19,871 bases of DNA from an uncultured Clostridia bacterium (GTDB taxonomy: Bacteria > Bacillota > Clostridia > TANB77 > CAG-508): the NCBI GenBank assembly GCA_944391155.1, contig CALXSO010000037.1, forward strand, positions 1-19,871, given 5' to 3'. Position 1 is the stretch's first letter; each line of letters starts with the position of its first letter. Of the stretch, positions 8,165 to 14,789 are shown in pieces. The notes beneath the pieces are model-generated. The model searched no databases and was not told where the DNA came from. It saw only the letters and a list, made by a program, of their open reading frames with translations. Both the position numbers and the translations under genes were made by a program.

Positions 8165-9130
8165 ATGAATAAAATTATTGGAAATACTCCATTGATAAAA
8201 ATATATTATGAATATAATAATAAAATTAAATACTTATATACAAAATTAGAATACTATAATTTTACTGGTAGTATAAAAGATAGAGTAGCTTTATACATGA
8301 TAAAAAATGCAAAACAAAGAGGAGAATTAAAAGAAAATATGCCAATTATAGAAGCTACAAGCGGAAATACAGGAATATCAATTTCAGCATTAGGTAAAAT
8401 TTATAATCATAAAGTATATATTTTTATGCCAGATTGGGTTAGCAAAGAAAGAATAGCTCTAATAAAAAGTTATGGTGTAGATGTAATTTTAATATCTAGA
8501 CGAAATGGAGGATTTAAAAAATGCTTAATAGAGGCAGAAAAACTAGCAAATAAAATTAATGGATACTGGACAAATCAATTTTCTAACAAAGACAATTTTT
8601 TAGCACACTATGAAACAACAGGTAGGGAAATTGCACAAAAAATAAATGAAAGAATAGGAGGTTTTGTTTCTGGAGTAGGAACAGGAGGTACTTTAATGGG
8701 AACAAGTACAAAATTAAAAGAAAAATTTAAAAATATAAAAATTGCAGCAATAGAACCAGAAAAAATGCCTATTATATCTGAAGGAAAAATTATATCCGGT
8801 CATAAAATTGAAGGAATAGGAGATGATTTTGTACCAGAACTTTTAGATAAAGATAAAATAGATAAAATATATCTAATAAATGATGATGATGCAATTGCTA
8901 TGGCAAAAGATTTATCAAAATACTTAGGATTAGGAGTTGGAATTTCATCTGGAGCGAACTTTTTAGGAGCTGTTATGTTAGGTGATGAAGAAAATTTACC
9001 AATAGTAACAATTTTTGCAGATGATAACAAAAAGTATTTGTCTACTGATTTAGGAAACTTAAACTTGAACTATAATAATACAGGATTTTTATCAAGTAAA
9101 ATTAAATTAATAAAGTTTGAAGAAGTATAA
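8165..9130 (+). CDS. Cysteine synthase-family PLP enzyme (CysK/CBS-like)
   Basis: This is a fold-type II PLP enzyme of the O-acetylserine sulfhydrylase / cystathionine beta-synthase group. The 321-aa protein starts directly with IIGNTPLIK. PLP-binding Lys is K38 in TGSIKDR, the substrate loop is TSGNTG (65-70), the phosphate-binding glycine loop is GVGTGGT (170-176) and SSGA is at 261-264. It lacks the regulatory CBS domains. The C-terminus reads IFADDNKKYLSTDL, matching the usual DSGxRYLST region. AAGGAGG at 8153-8159 precedes the ATG by 5 bases. No serine acetyltransferase lies nearby, so the sulfur donor and exact acceptor remain open. The 252-base gap upstream holds the long hairpin and two TATAAT boxes (8115-8120, 8129-8134). 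Confidence 0.85.
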   Translation: MNKIIGNTPLIKIYYEYNNKIKYLYTKLEYYNFTGSIKDRVALYMIKNAKQRGELKENMPIIEATSGNTGISISALGKIYNHKVYIFMPDWVSKERIALIKSYGVDVILISRRNGGFKKCLIEAEKLANKINGYWTNQFSNKDNFLAHYETTGREIAQKINERIGGFVSGVGTGGTLMGTSTKLKEKFKNIKIAAIEPEKMPIISEGKIISGHKIEGIGDDFVPELLDKDKIDKIYLINDDDAIAMAKDLSKYLGLGVGISSGANFLGAVMLGDEENLPIVTIFADDNKKYLSTDLGNLNLNYNNTGFLSSKIKLIKFEEV

Positions 9131-9241
9131 AACTTATAAAAATAAACATAAAAAAATATATTGTTTTCAATATTATTATATGATATAAAATATATATAAA
9201 TATTATATGCAATTTTAAAGAACAAAAAGTGAGGAATATAT

Positions 9242-9883
9242 ATGATAAAGAGAATAATTTTTGATATTGATAATACTTTAATTGATTGGAAAACTGAATA
9301 TGATAAAGAAATAAATAAAGCTTTAGAGGAGTTAAAAATTGAACACAATGAAGATGACTGTAAAAAAATAAATGAAGCAATTTTAAGTTATGAAAAAGAA
9401 AATTACTCATTTAATTTAGACAAGACAAGTGAATTTGTTAATAAAAATTTAGAAAAAAATTATCCTAAAGAACTTGTATATAAAATTGTAGAAAGATGGG
9501 GAAATTGCACTCCTGAGAAAATGGATAATGAAATAATAAGTGTTTTAGATTATTTAAGTAAAAAATATGAAATGGTTATTTTAACAGATTGGTATAAAAA
9601 ACCACAACTAAACAGACTAAAACGTTTAAAAATAGATAAATATTTTTTAGAAATTTATGCAGCAGAAAATTTTAGAAGAAAACCATTTCCAGATGGATTC
9701 ATGCTAGCAAAAGGTAACAATCAGCCAGATGAATGTATAATGATAGGAGATGATTATGAAAGAGATATAAAAGGAGCCATAAATTGTGGAATGAATGCAA
9801 TTTGGTATTGTAGAAAAAATAATAATGTTAATTATAAAGGAAAAATAATTAATAATTTAATACAATTAGAAGAAATTTTATAG
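9242..9883 (+). CDS. HAD-superfamily hydrolase (YjjG/phosphoglycolate phosphatase-like)
   Basis: This 213-aa cytoplasmic phosphatase-type protein has all HAD motifs. Motif I is FDIDNTLIDW (nucleophile D8, acid/base D10), motif II is VILTDWY (T115), motif III is the Lys in RRKPFPDGF (K147) and motif IV is MIGDDYERD (D170, D171). The helical cap between about residues 15 and 95 is the C1 type of the YjjG / beta-phosphoglucomutase group. A GTGAGG-type ribosome site lies about 7 bases upstream. It is 111 bases after the CysK-like gene and 72 before sigK, in the same direction. Substrates of this family cannot be predicted from motifs; a nucleotidase or phosphoglycolate phosphatase is plausible. 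Confidence 0.82.
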   Translation: MIKRIIFDIDNTLIDWKTEYDKEINKALEELKIEHNEDDCKKINEAILSYEKENYSFNLDKTSEFVNKNLEKNYPKELVYKIVERWGNCTPEKMDNEIISVLDYLSKKYEMVILTDWYKKPQLNRLKRLKIDKYFLEIYAAENFRRKPFPDGFMLAKGNNQPDECIMIGDDYERDIKGAINCGMNAIWYCRKNNNVNYKGKIINNLIQLEEIL

Positions 9884-9897
9884 TTTCATAAGTCCAG

Positions 9898-9951
9898 GCA
9901 CTTTTCCATTTTTTATACATATAATGAGTGTAGAGATAAAAATGGAGGTGC
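9898..9951 (+). promoter_or_regulatory. sigK leader: sporulation-like -10 box inside a hairpin that covers the ribosome site
   Basis: CATATAAT at 9918-9925 resembles the -10 elements of sigma-E and sigma-K promoters; AC at 9900-9901, 16 bases upstream, would suit a sigma-K -35. On a transcript coming from upstream, TCCATTTTT (9905-9913) pairs with AAAAATGGA (9938-9946) and GCAC (9898-9901) pairs with GTGC (9948-9951). This buries the GGAGG at 9944-9948. A transcript starting near 9932 would lack the left arm and leave the site open. The sigma assignment is tentative. Confidence 0.4.
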
Positions 9952-9955
9952 ATTT

Positions 9956-10666
9956 ATGTTTACAGCACTTTGTAGTATAGGTTTTTTTGGTTTTTTAGAA
10001 TTCCTAAAATCAGCAATCTTTGTAGTTGGATATATTCAAGGAGGAAGTTTATTTCCAGAACCTTTAACATCTGAAGAAGAAAAAAAATACTTAGAATTAA
10101 TGGCAGAAGGCGATGAAGAAGCTAGAAATATACTTATCGAAAGAAATTTAAGGCTAGTTGCACATGTTACTAAAAAATATGCTACCACAAATGTTGACCA
10201 AGATGATTTAATTTCAATAGGAACAATAGGGCTAATAAAAGGGATAAATAGTTTTAATTTAGAAAAAGGAAGTAAACTTAGCACATATGTTTCAAGATGT
10301 ATTGATAATGAAATTTTAATGCACTTAAGAGCGACCAAAAAATTAAATGCAGAAGTATACCTAAATGAACCAATTGGAAAAGATAAAGATGATAATGTTG
10401 TAACATTACAAGAAGTCTTAGAAAATAATGATAGGCCAATAGAAGATGAAGTAGATTTAAAAATGAAAATAAAACTTTTATATAAGAAAATAAAAGAAGT
10501 ATTAAAAGATAGAGAAAAAACGATTATAGAATTGAGATTCGGATTAGATGGACATAAACCAAAAACACAACATGAAATTGCAAAAATGATGGGAATCTCG
10601 CGTAGCTATGTTTCAAGGATAGAAACAAAAGCAATACATAAATTAGAAAATGAAATTAAGGAATGA
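9956..10666 (+). CDS. sigK: RNA polymerase sporulation sigma factor, pro-SigK type
   Basis: SigK directs late mother-cell transcription during endospore formation. The 236-aa protein has regions 2 to 4: ARNILIERNLRLVAHVTKKY, DLISIGTIGLIKGI (2.3/2.4) and DREKTIIELRFGLDG, then the region 4.2 helix-turn-helix HEIAKMMGISRSYVSRIE. The first about 25 residues are a hydrophobic pro-sequence (FFGFLEFLKSAIFVVG), followed by YIQGGSLFPEPL. By alignment from memory with Bacillus subtilis pro-SigK, SpoIVFB-type cleavage would fall between G25 and Y26. The gene is intact, with no skin-type insertion. GGAGG at 9944-9948 lies 7 bases upstream and may be masked by a leader hairpin. A 16-bp stem overlaps the stop codon. 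Confidence 0.93.
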   Translation: MFTALCSIGFFGFLEFLKSAIFVVGYIQGGSLFPEPLTSEEEKKYLELMAEGDEEARNILIERNLRLVAHVTKKYATTNVDQDDLISIGTIGLIKGINSFNLEKGSKLSTYVSRCIDNEILMHLRATKKLNAEVYLNEPIGKDKDDNVVTLQEVLENNDRPIEDEVDLKMKIKLLYKKIKEVLKDREKTIIELRFGLDGHKPKTQHEIAKMMGISRSYVSRIETKAIHKLENEIKE

Positions 10667-10697
10667 GTTTAAAATTTAAGCTAAACTCATTCCTTAA
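10656..10697. terminator. Perfect 16-bp hairpin spanning the sigK stop codon
   Basis: TTAAGGAATGAGTTTA at 10656-10671 is the exact reverse complement of TAAACTCATTCCTTAA at 10682-10697, with a 10-base loop. The left arm contains the last sigK codons and the TGA stop at 10664-10666. No T-run follows on the + strand. It may be a weak terminator or a 3'-end stabiliser. Confidence 0.6.
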
Positions 10698-10745
10698 ATA
10701 ATATATATCAATAGTAAAATCAAAAAATTATGCCATATTATACCA

Positions 10746-10774
10746 TTGAATAGAATTTATTATTAATATATAAT
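10746..10774 (+). promoter_or_regulatory. Sigma-A-like promoter of the GH144-type gene
   Basis: TTGAAT (10746-10751) and TATAAT (10769-10774) are separated by 17 bases. This predicts a start near 10781 and a very short leader, since the ribosome site AGAGGGTG is at 10781-10788 and the ATG at 10794. The match in sequence and spacing is good even for an AT-rich genome. Confidence 0.6.
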
Positions 10775-10793
10775 ATATTTAGAGGGTGATGCT

Positions 10794-12038
10794 ATGAGAT
10801 TATTAAAATGTTCTGCACACAGAGTTTTAATGAAAGAACTAAAAAGAAGTTATAAATTTTTTATGAAACAAGTAAATTTAGACTCCAATAGCAAAGGATA
10901 TGGATTAATTAGAGATAAAACAGAATTAGCAAATGAAATTTCAAGCATAGCATCAGTAGGCTATGGATTAGCAGCACTTATCATAGGAAGTAAGCATAAT
11001 TGGATAAAATATAATCAAGCATACGAAAGAGCAAATAGAACATTAGACACTTTTCTAAAAAATGTAGAAGGAAAAAATGGATTTTACTATCATTTTGTCA
11101 ATATGGAAACAGGAAAAAGAGCTTGGAATTGTGAATTATCAATAATAGACACAGGAATATTTATTTGTGGGGCTATAACAGCAGGAGAATATTTTGGAAA
11201 AGAAGTAAAAGAAAAAGCAGAAATTTTATATAAAAAAATAAATTGGGAATGGTATAGAAATATAGACAATAATTATTTTTATATGGGATATACTCCAGAA
11301 AAAGGCTTTTGGGGTGCTTGGGATATGTATGCAGAACAATTAATGCTTTATATACTAGGAGTTTCATCACCTACATTTCCAATTGATAAGAGTATGTATG
11401 ATTCCTTTTCTAAGAAAAAAAGAAATTATAATAATATAACAGACATAATTTATACATATTGTGGAACATTATTTACATATCAGTTTTCACATGCATGGAT
11501 AGATTTTAGAAGAAAAAAAGACTTAAACGGTATTGATTGGTTTGAAAATTCTATAAAGGCAACAAAAGCAAACAGACAATACTGTATAGATAATCAAGAT
11601 AAATATAAAACATATAACAAAAATTCATGGGGATTAACTGCGTGCATAGGTCCAAAAGGATATTCAGGAGGATTTGGAGCAGAACCATGTGATTCAAATT
11701 TAAGTGTAGAAAATGATGGAACAGTAGCACCTGCAGGAGCAATTGGTTCAATTGTATTCACACCAAGAGAAACACTACAAGCCGTTGAATTCTATTATAA
11801 TAAATTTCCAAAATTGTGGGGAAAATATGGTTTTAAAGATGGATATAATTTAGAGGGAAAAAAACCTTGGTATTCTAAAGAATATATAGGGATAGATAAA
11901 GGAATTGAAATGCTTATGATAGAAAATTATTTAAATGAAACCATATGGAAATATTTTATGAAGAATAAATACGTAATAGAAGGATTGAATAAATTAGGAA
12001 TTAAAGAAGAAAAAAGAGAAAAATTAAAAAAATTTTGA
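10794..12038 (+). CDS. PF10091/GH144-type putative beta-glucanase (glucoamylase-like), no signal peptide
   Basis: This 414-aa protein matches the (alpha/alpha)6-barrel glucoamylase-like domain that includes GH144 beta-1,2-glucanases. Conserved stretches seen are ELSIIDTGIFICGAITAGEY (114-133), GFWGAWDMYAEQLMLYILG (171-189), QFSHAWIDFR (230-239) and ANRQYC (259-264). WGLTACIGPKGY, NDGTVAPAGA, GIDKG (366-370) and MIENY (375-379) follow. Acidic candidates for catalysis are E114, D119, E181 and D236, but I cannot assign them. The N-terminus is polar and Lys-rich with no signal peptide or membrane helix, so the enzyme appears cytoplasmic, unlike most secreted members. It has its own promoter. The assignment to the domain family is firm; substrate (beta-1,2-glucan or another glucan) is inference. 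Confidence 0.8.
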   Translation: MRLLKCSAHRVLMKELKRSYKFFMKQVNLDSNSKGYGLIRDKTELANEISSIASVGYGLAALIIGSKHNWIKYNQAYERANRTLDTFLKNVEGKNGFYYHFVNMETGKRAWNCELSIIDTGIFICGAITAGEYFGKEVKEKAEILYKKINWEWYRNIDNNYFYMGYTPEKGFWGAWDMYAEQLMLYILGVSSPTFPIDKSMYDSFSKKKRNYNNITDIIYTYCGTLFTYQFSHAWIDFRRKKDLNGIDWFENSIKATKANRQYCIDNQDKYKTYNKNSWGLTACIGPKGYSGGFGAEPCDSNLSVENDGTVAPAGAIGSIVFTPRETLQAVEFYYNKFPKLWGKYGFKDGYNLEGKKPWYSKEYIGIDKGIEMLMIENYLNETIWKYFMKNKYVIEGLNKLGIKEEKREKLKKF

Positions 12039-12085
12039 ATATTATTACATAATTTTCGAAAAAAATTATGTAATAATATTCAAAA
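12033..12085. terminator. Perfect 24-bp hairpin between convergent genes
   Basis: Bases 12033-12056 are fully complementary to 12062-12085, with a 5-base loop. The stop of the + strand GH144-type gene (12036-12038) lies in the left arm and the stop of the small - strand ORF (12066-12068) in the right arm. On the - strand the stem is followed by a T-rich tract (complement of the A-run before 12033), as in an intrinsic terminator. On the + strand no T-run follows. Confidence 0.75.
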
Positions 12086-12233
12086 CAATTATAAAAATTG
12101 CATATACAGTAGATTTTATGCATATACTTAATGTCTTATGAAAAATTTTATTCAATTTTATTAATTTATCTTCTTTTTTTACTACTAATGAATTAACATT
12201 TGTTGGTGAATATGTAATATTATATCTTTCCAT
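12066..12233 (-). CDS. Small 55-aa protein with C-terminal membrane segment, unrecognised
   Basis: This is an unrecognised small ORF. On the - strand, AAGGAG (12248-12243) lies 9 bases before ATG 12233. An in-frame ATG at 12239 is too close to that site. The product starts MERYNITYSPTNVNSLVV, then has a Lys-rich stretch (KKEDKLIKLNKIFHK). It ends in a hydrophobic helix of about 20 residues from about L35, including STVYAIFIIVLNIIT. That pattern suggests a single-pass membrane protein with a cytoplasmic, positively charged N-terminus. Its stop lies within the 24-bp hairpin and a T-tract follows, giving a complete gene unit (ribosome site, ORF, terminator). Function is unknown. Its position near sigK does not by itself show a sporulation role. 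Confidence 0.55.
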   Translation of the reverse strand: MERYNITYSPTNVNSLVVKKEDKLIKLNKIFHKTLSICIKSTVYAIFIIVLNIIT

Positions 12234-12334
12234 TTTCATCAACTCCTTAGTATATTATATGTCTATATATAAATATCTATAATATAATTTTACTCCAAAA
12301 ATTGGAAAAAGTCAATAAAAGTTACTATTTGGCA

Positions 12335-12343
12335 TGGTATAAT
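12335..12343 (+). promoter_or_regulatory. Extended -10 promoter before the structured element
   Basis: TGGTATAAT (TG at 12335-12336, TATAAT at 12338-12343) is a consensus extended -10. Transcription would begin near 12350, right at the foot of the long stem starting at 12352. No good -35 is visible, which is usual for extended -10 promoters. Confidence 0.6.
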
Positions 12344-12351
12344 AGTAATCT

Positions 12352-12449
12352 GTCTGAAAGGTTGATATATAAGTATTTTTGGCAAAAACAAGATTTAGGT
12401 CTACCTAATGGTCTTTGACAAAAAATACTTATTTATCAACCTTTTAGAC
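12352..12449 (+). ncRNA. Structured RNA element candidate, copy 1 (upstream of the FemAB-like gene)
   Basis: Bases 12352-12380 pair with 12421-12449: 29 positions with one T-T mismatch and one G-U. The 40-base apical part holds an inner hairpin, TTAGG (12395-12399) with CCTAA (12404-12408), framed by AAGA (12390-12393) and TCTT (12412-12415). A promoter lies immediately upstream. The element and about 35 bases after it are homologous to a second copy near 19451-19605. It could be a 5' leader of the gene at 12588 or a separate small RNA. No T-run directly follows the stem. Confidence 0.5.
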
Positions 12450-12587
12450 TATTCTACAAAATGAGGTTTGACTAATAACCAATAAAATCTTAATTGAAGA
12501 ACATAAAGAAAATTACTTGTAAAAAACAAGATATTGGTGTAAAATACACATATATTGTAAATAATAAACTAGGAGGAAGATAAAGTA

Positions 12588-13646
12588 ATGAGATTCGTAA
12601 CAGATGAAAAATCAAAGCAAGAATATAAAAAATTTTTAGAAAGTAATGAAAGATGCAATTTTCAGCAATCATTAGAATGGGCAGAAGTAAAAAAACCATA
12701 TTGGAAACCAGAAGTAATATTAGCAGAAGATGATAACAAAAACATAATAGGCTCACTTTGTGTATGGATTCGTAAGATGCCAATATTTGGAAATATAATG
12801 TATGCATCCAGAGGACCAGTATGTGATGTACATGATTTAGGAGTCTTAAAACAATTAACAGATGGAGCAAAAGAACTTGCAAAAAAATATAAAGCAATAG
12901 TACTTAGAATAGAACCAGATGTAGAAAGTGATGATAAAGAATTTAGAAAATATGTTACAGAATTAGGATATAAAATAAAAGATGATGCAAAAGATTTTAT
13001 GGATGAAATACAACCAAGATATGTTTTTCGTCTAGACATAAAAGGTAAAACAGAAGAAGAAGTAATGGCAGGATTTCATCAAAAATGGAGATACAATATT
13101 CGTTTAGCATCAAGAAAAGGTGTCATAGTAAAAGAAGGAACAAGAGAAGATTTAAAAATATTTCACAAAATAATGGTAGAAACGGGAGCAAGAGATGGGT
13201 TCATAATAAGACCATTAGAATACTTTGAAAAAATGTATGATAATCTAGCACCAGAACATATGAAATTATTATTAGCATATTATGATGGAAAACCTATTTC
13301 AGGAGTAATACCAATATTTTATGGAAATAAAACATGGTATTTATATGGAGCTAGTAGTAATGAGCACAGAAATCTAATGCCAAATTACTTATTGCAATGG
13401 GAAATGATAAAAATGGCAATAGCAAGACATGACGATATATATGACTTCAGAGGAGTATCAGGAGTTGTAGATGAATCACATCCACAATATGGCTTATATA
13501 GGTTTAAAAAGGGATTTGGAGGAAAATTCACAGAATTTTTAGGAGAAATTTACATACCATACAAACCTTTAACATATAAATTATATAAATTTTCTGAGAA
13601 AATGTTCCGCAATTTAAGACAAATAAAAATGAAAATAAAAAAATAA
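12588..13646 (+). CDS. FemA/FemB/MurM-family peptidoglycan aminoacyltransferase
   Basis: FemABX proteins add amino acids from aminoacyl-tRNA to the stem-peptide Lys of lipid II, making peptidoglycan cross-bridges at the inner face of the membrane. The 352-aa protein shows the two GNAT-like lobes. The N-lobe contains NFQQSLEWAEVKK and GSLCVWIRKMP, with YASRGPVCD. The C-lobe has HQKWRYNIRLASRKGV and YGASSNEHRNLMPNYLLQWE, then YDFRGV and YGLYRFKKGFG, all characteristic of the family. It lacks the long coiled-coil hairpin of the largest Fem proteins. AGGAGG lies in the bases just before 12588. It is 21 bases upstream of an alanine-racemase-like gene, consistent with a wall-building operon. The amino acid transferred cannot be predicted. 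Confidence 0.88.
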   Translation: MRFVTDEKSKQEYKKFLESNERCNFQQSLEWAEVKKPYWKPEVILAEDDNKNIIGSLCVWIRKMPIFGNIMYASRGPVCDVHDLGVLKQLTDGAKELAKKYKAIVLRIEPDVESDDKEFRKYVTELGYKIKDDAKDFMDEIQPRYVFRLDIKGKTEEEVMAGFHQKWRYNIRLASRKGVIVKEGTREDLKIFHKIMVETGARDGFIIRPLEYFEKMYDNLAPEHMKLLLAYYDGKPISGVIPIFYGNKTWYLYGASSNEHRNLMPNYLLQWEMIKMAIARHDDIYDFRGVSGVVDESHPQYGLYRFKKGFGGKFTEFLGEIYIPYKPLTYKLYKFSEKMFRNLRQIKMKIKK

Positions 13647-13667
13647 ATAAAAAGTGAAAGGTATATT

Positions 13668-14789
13668 ATGAAAAAGGTAGTAATAAATAAAGAAGATTTA
13701 ATATACAACATTGAAAAAATAAAAGAGCATGCAGAAAAAAACGGAAAAGATGATAACGGAGAATATACAAAAATAATAGCTGTAGTAAAAGGAAATGGAT
13801 ATGGATTAGACATAATTGAATTTACTAAATTCTTAATTGATCAAGGTATAGATTTTTTTGCAGTTGCAACAATAGAAGAAGCAAAAAAAATAAGACAAGC
13901 TGGAATAAAAAACAATCTTCTTATGTTGTCTTCAACTTGTATTGAAGAAGATGTAAAATGGCTTATTGAAAATAATGTAATATTAACAGTTGGTTCAGAA
14001 CTATCTGTAAAAATTGCAAATGAACTTGGAAAAAAACTAGAAAAAAAAGTAAGAGTACATCTAAAAATAGATACAGGATTTGGAAGATATGGTTTTTTAT
14101 ATTCTGAAAGAGATAAAATGATAGAAACATTAAAAAATGCAGAAAACTTGAAAATAGAAGGAACATTTACACATTTCTCATTAGCTTTTTTTAATGATAA
14201 ATATACCAAACTGCAATTTAAAAGATTTATAGATTGTATTGAAGTATTGAAAATGAATAGTATAGAAACAGGAATGCTACACGTTTGTAATTCATCAGCA
14301 TTTATAAAATTTCCATCAATGCATTTAAATGCCGTTAGAATTGGTTCAGCTTTTTTAGGAAGATTATCATTACCTAACTCAACAATAGGACTAAAAAAAA
14401 TAGGAGTCTTAGAATCAGAAGTAGCAGAAACAAAAAAATTACCAAAAGGATTTAATATTGGATATTCTAATACCTATAAGACAAAAAAAGAAACAGAAAT
14501 TGCAATAATTCAATGTGGATATATGGATGGAATAAATATGGAAATAGGAAGAGATACTTTTAGACCAATAGATAAGTTAAGATATATAGTAAGAGATATA
14601 AAAGATTCACTAAAAAAACAGAAACTAACAGTTAAAATTAATAATCAAGTTTGCACAATACTAGGAAGAGTAGGAACATATCATATAATCGCAGAAATAA
14701 CTGGAAAAAATGTAAAACCAGGAGATAAAGTCATATTTAATATATATCCAGGCTATGTAGATAGCAGTATAAGGAGGGAATACCAATAA
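13668..14789 (+). CDS. alr: Alanine racemase-family PLP enzyme, divergent
   Basis: This is a fold-type III PLP enzyme that likely interconverts L- and D-amino acids for the cell wall. The 373-aa protein has the PLP Lys in VVKGNGYG (K41; KADAYG in classical Alr). KIDTGFGRYGF and THFSLA follow, then R224 and the catalytic Tyr candidate Y266 in GFNIGYSNTY. The later motif, usually GRVSMD, reads GRVGTY, so the conserved Asp is Tyr here. The C-terminal beta domain also has an unusual insert near 295-320 and no RVPR-type end. These changes place it in a divergent subgroup; it may be an alanine racemase or one for another amino acid. It lies between the FemAB-like and DUF1189-type genes. The next gene begins directly after its stop. 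Confidence 0.8.
   Translation: MKKVVINKEDLIYNIEKIKEHAEKNGKDDNGEYTKIIAVVKGNGYGLDIIEFTKFLIDQGIDFFAVATIEEAKKIRQAGIKNNLLMLSSTCIEEDVKWLIENNVILTVGSELSVKIANELGKKLEKKVRVHLKIDTGFGRYGFLYSERDKMIETLKNAENLKIEGTFTHFSLAFFNDKYTKLQFKRFIDCIEVLKMNSIETGMLHVCNSSAFIKFPSMHLNAVRIGSAFLGRLSLPNSTIGLKKIGVLESEVAETKKLPKGFNIGYSNTYKTKKETEIAIIQCGYMDGINMEIGRDTFRPIDKLRYIVRDIKDSLKKQKLTVKINNQVCTILGRVGTYHIIAEITGKNVKPGDKVIFNIYPGYVDSSIRREYQ

Noticed and set aside
9956..10666. Skin-type prophage interruption of sigK
   Set aside because: The reading frame is continuous from the pro-sequence to the region 4 helix-turn-helix.
10737..10745. - strand extended -10 (TGGTATAAT) that could give an RNA antisense to the end of sigK
   Set aside because: No -35 and the surroundings are AT-rich; the match alone is weak, though the hairpin at 10656-10697 could end such an RNA.
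12338..12485. 6S RNA, T-box or a known riboswitch
   Set aside because: There is no central bubble of 6S type, no T-box consensus and no recognised aptamer core; left as an unknown element.
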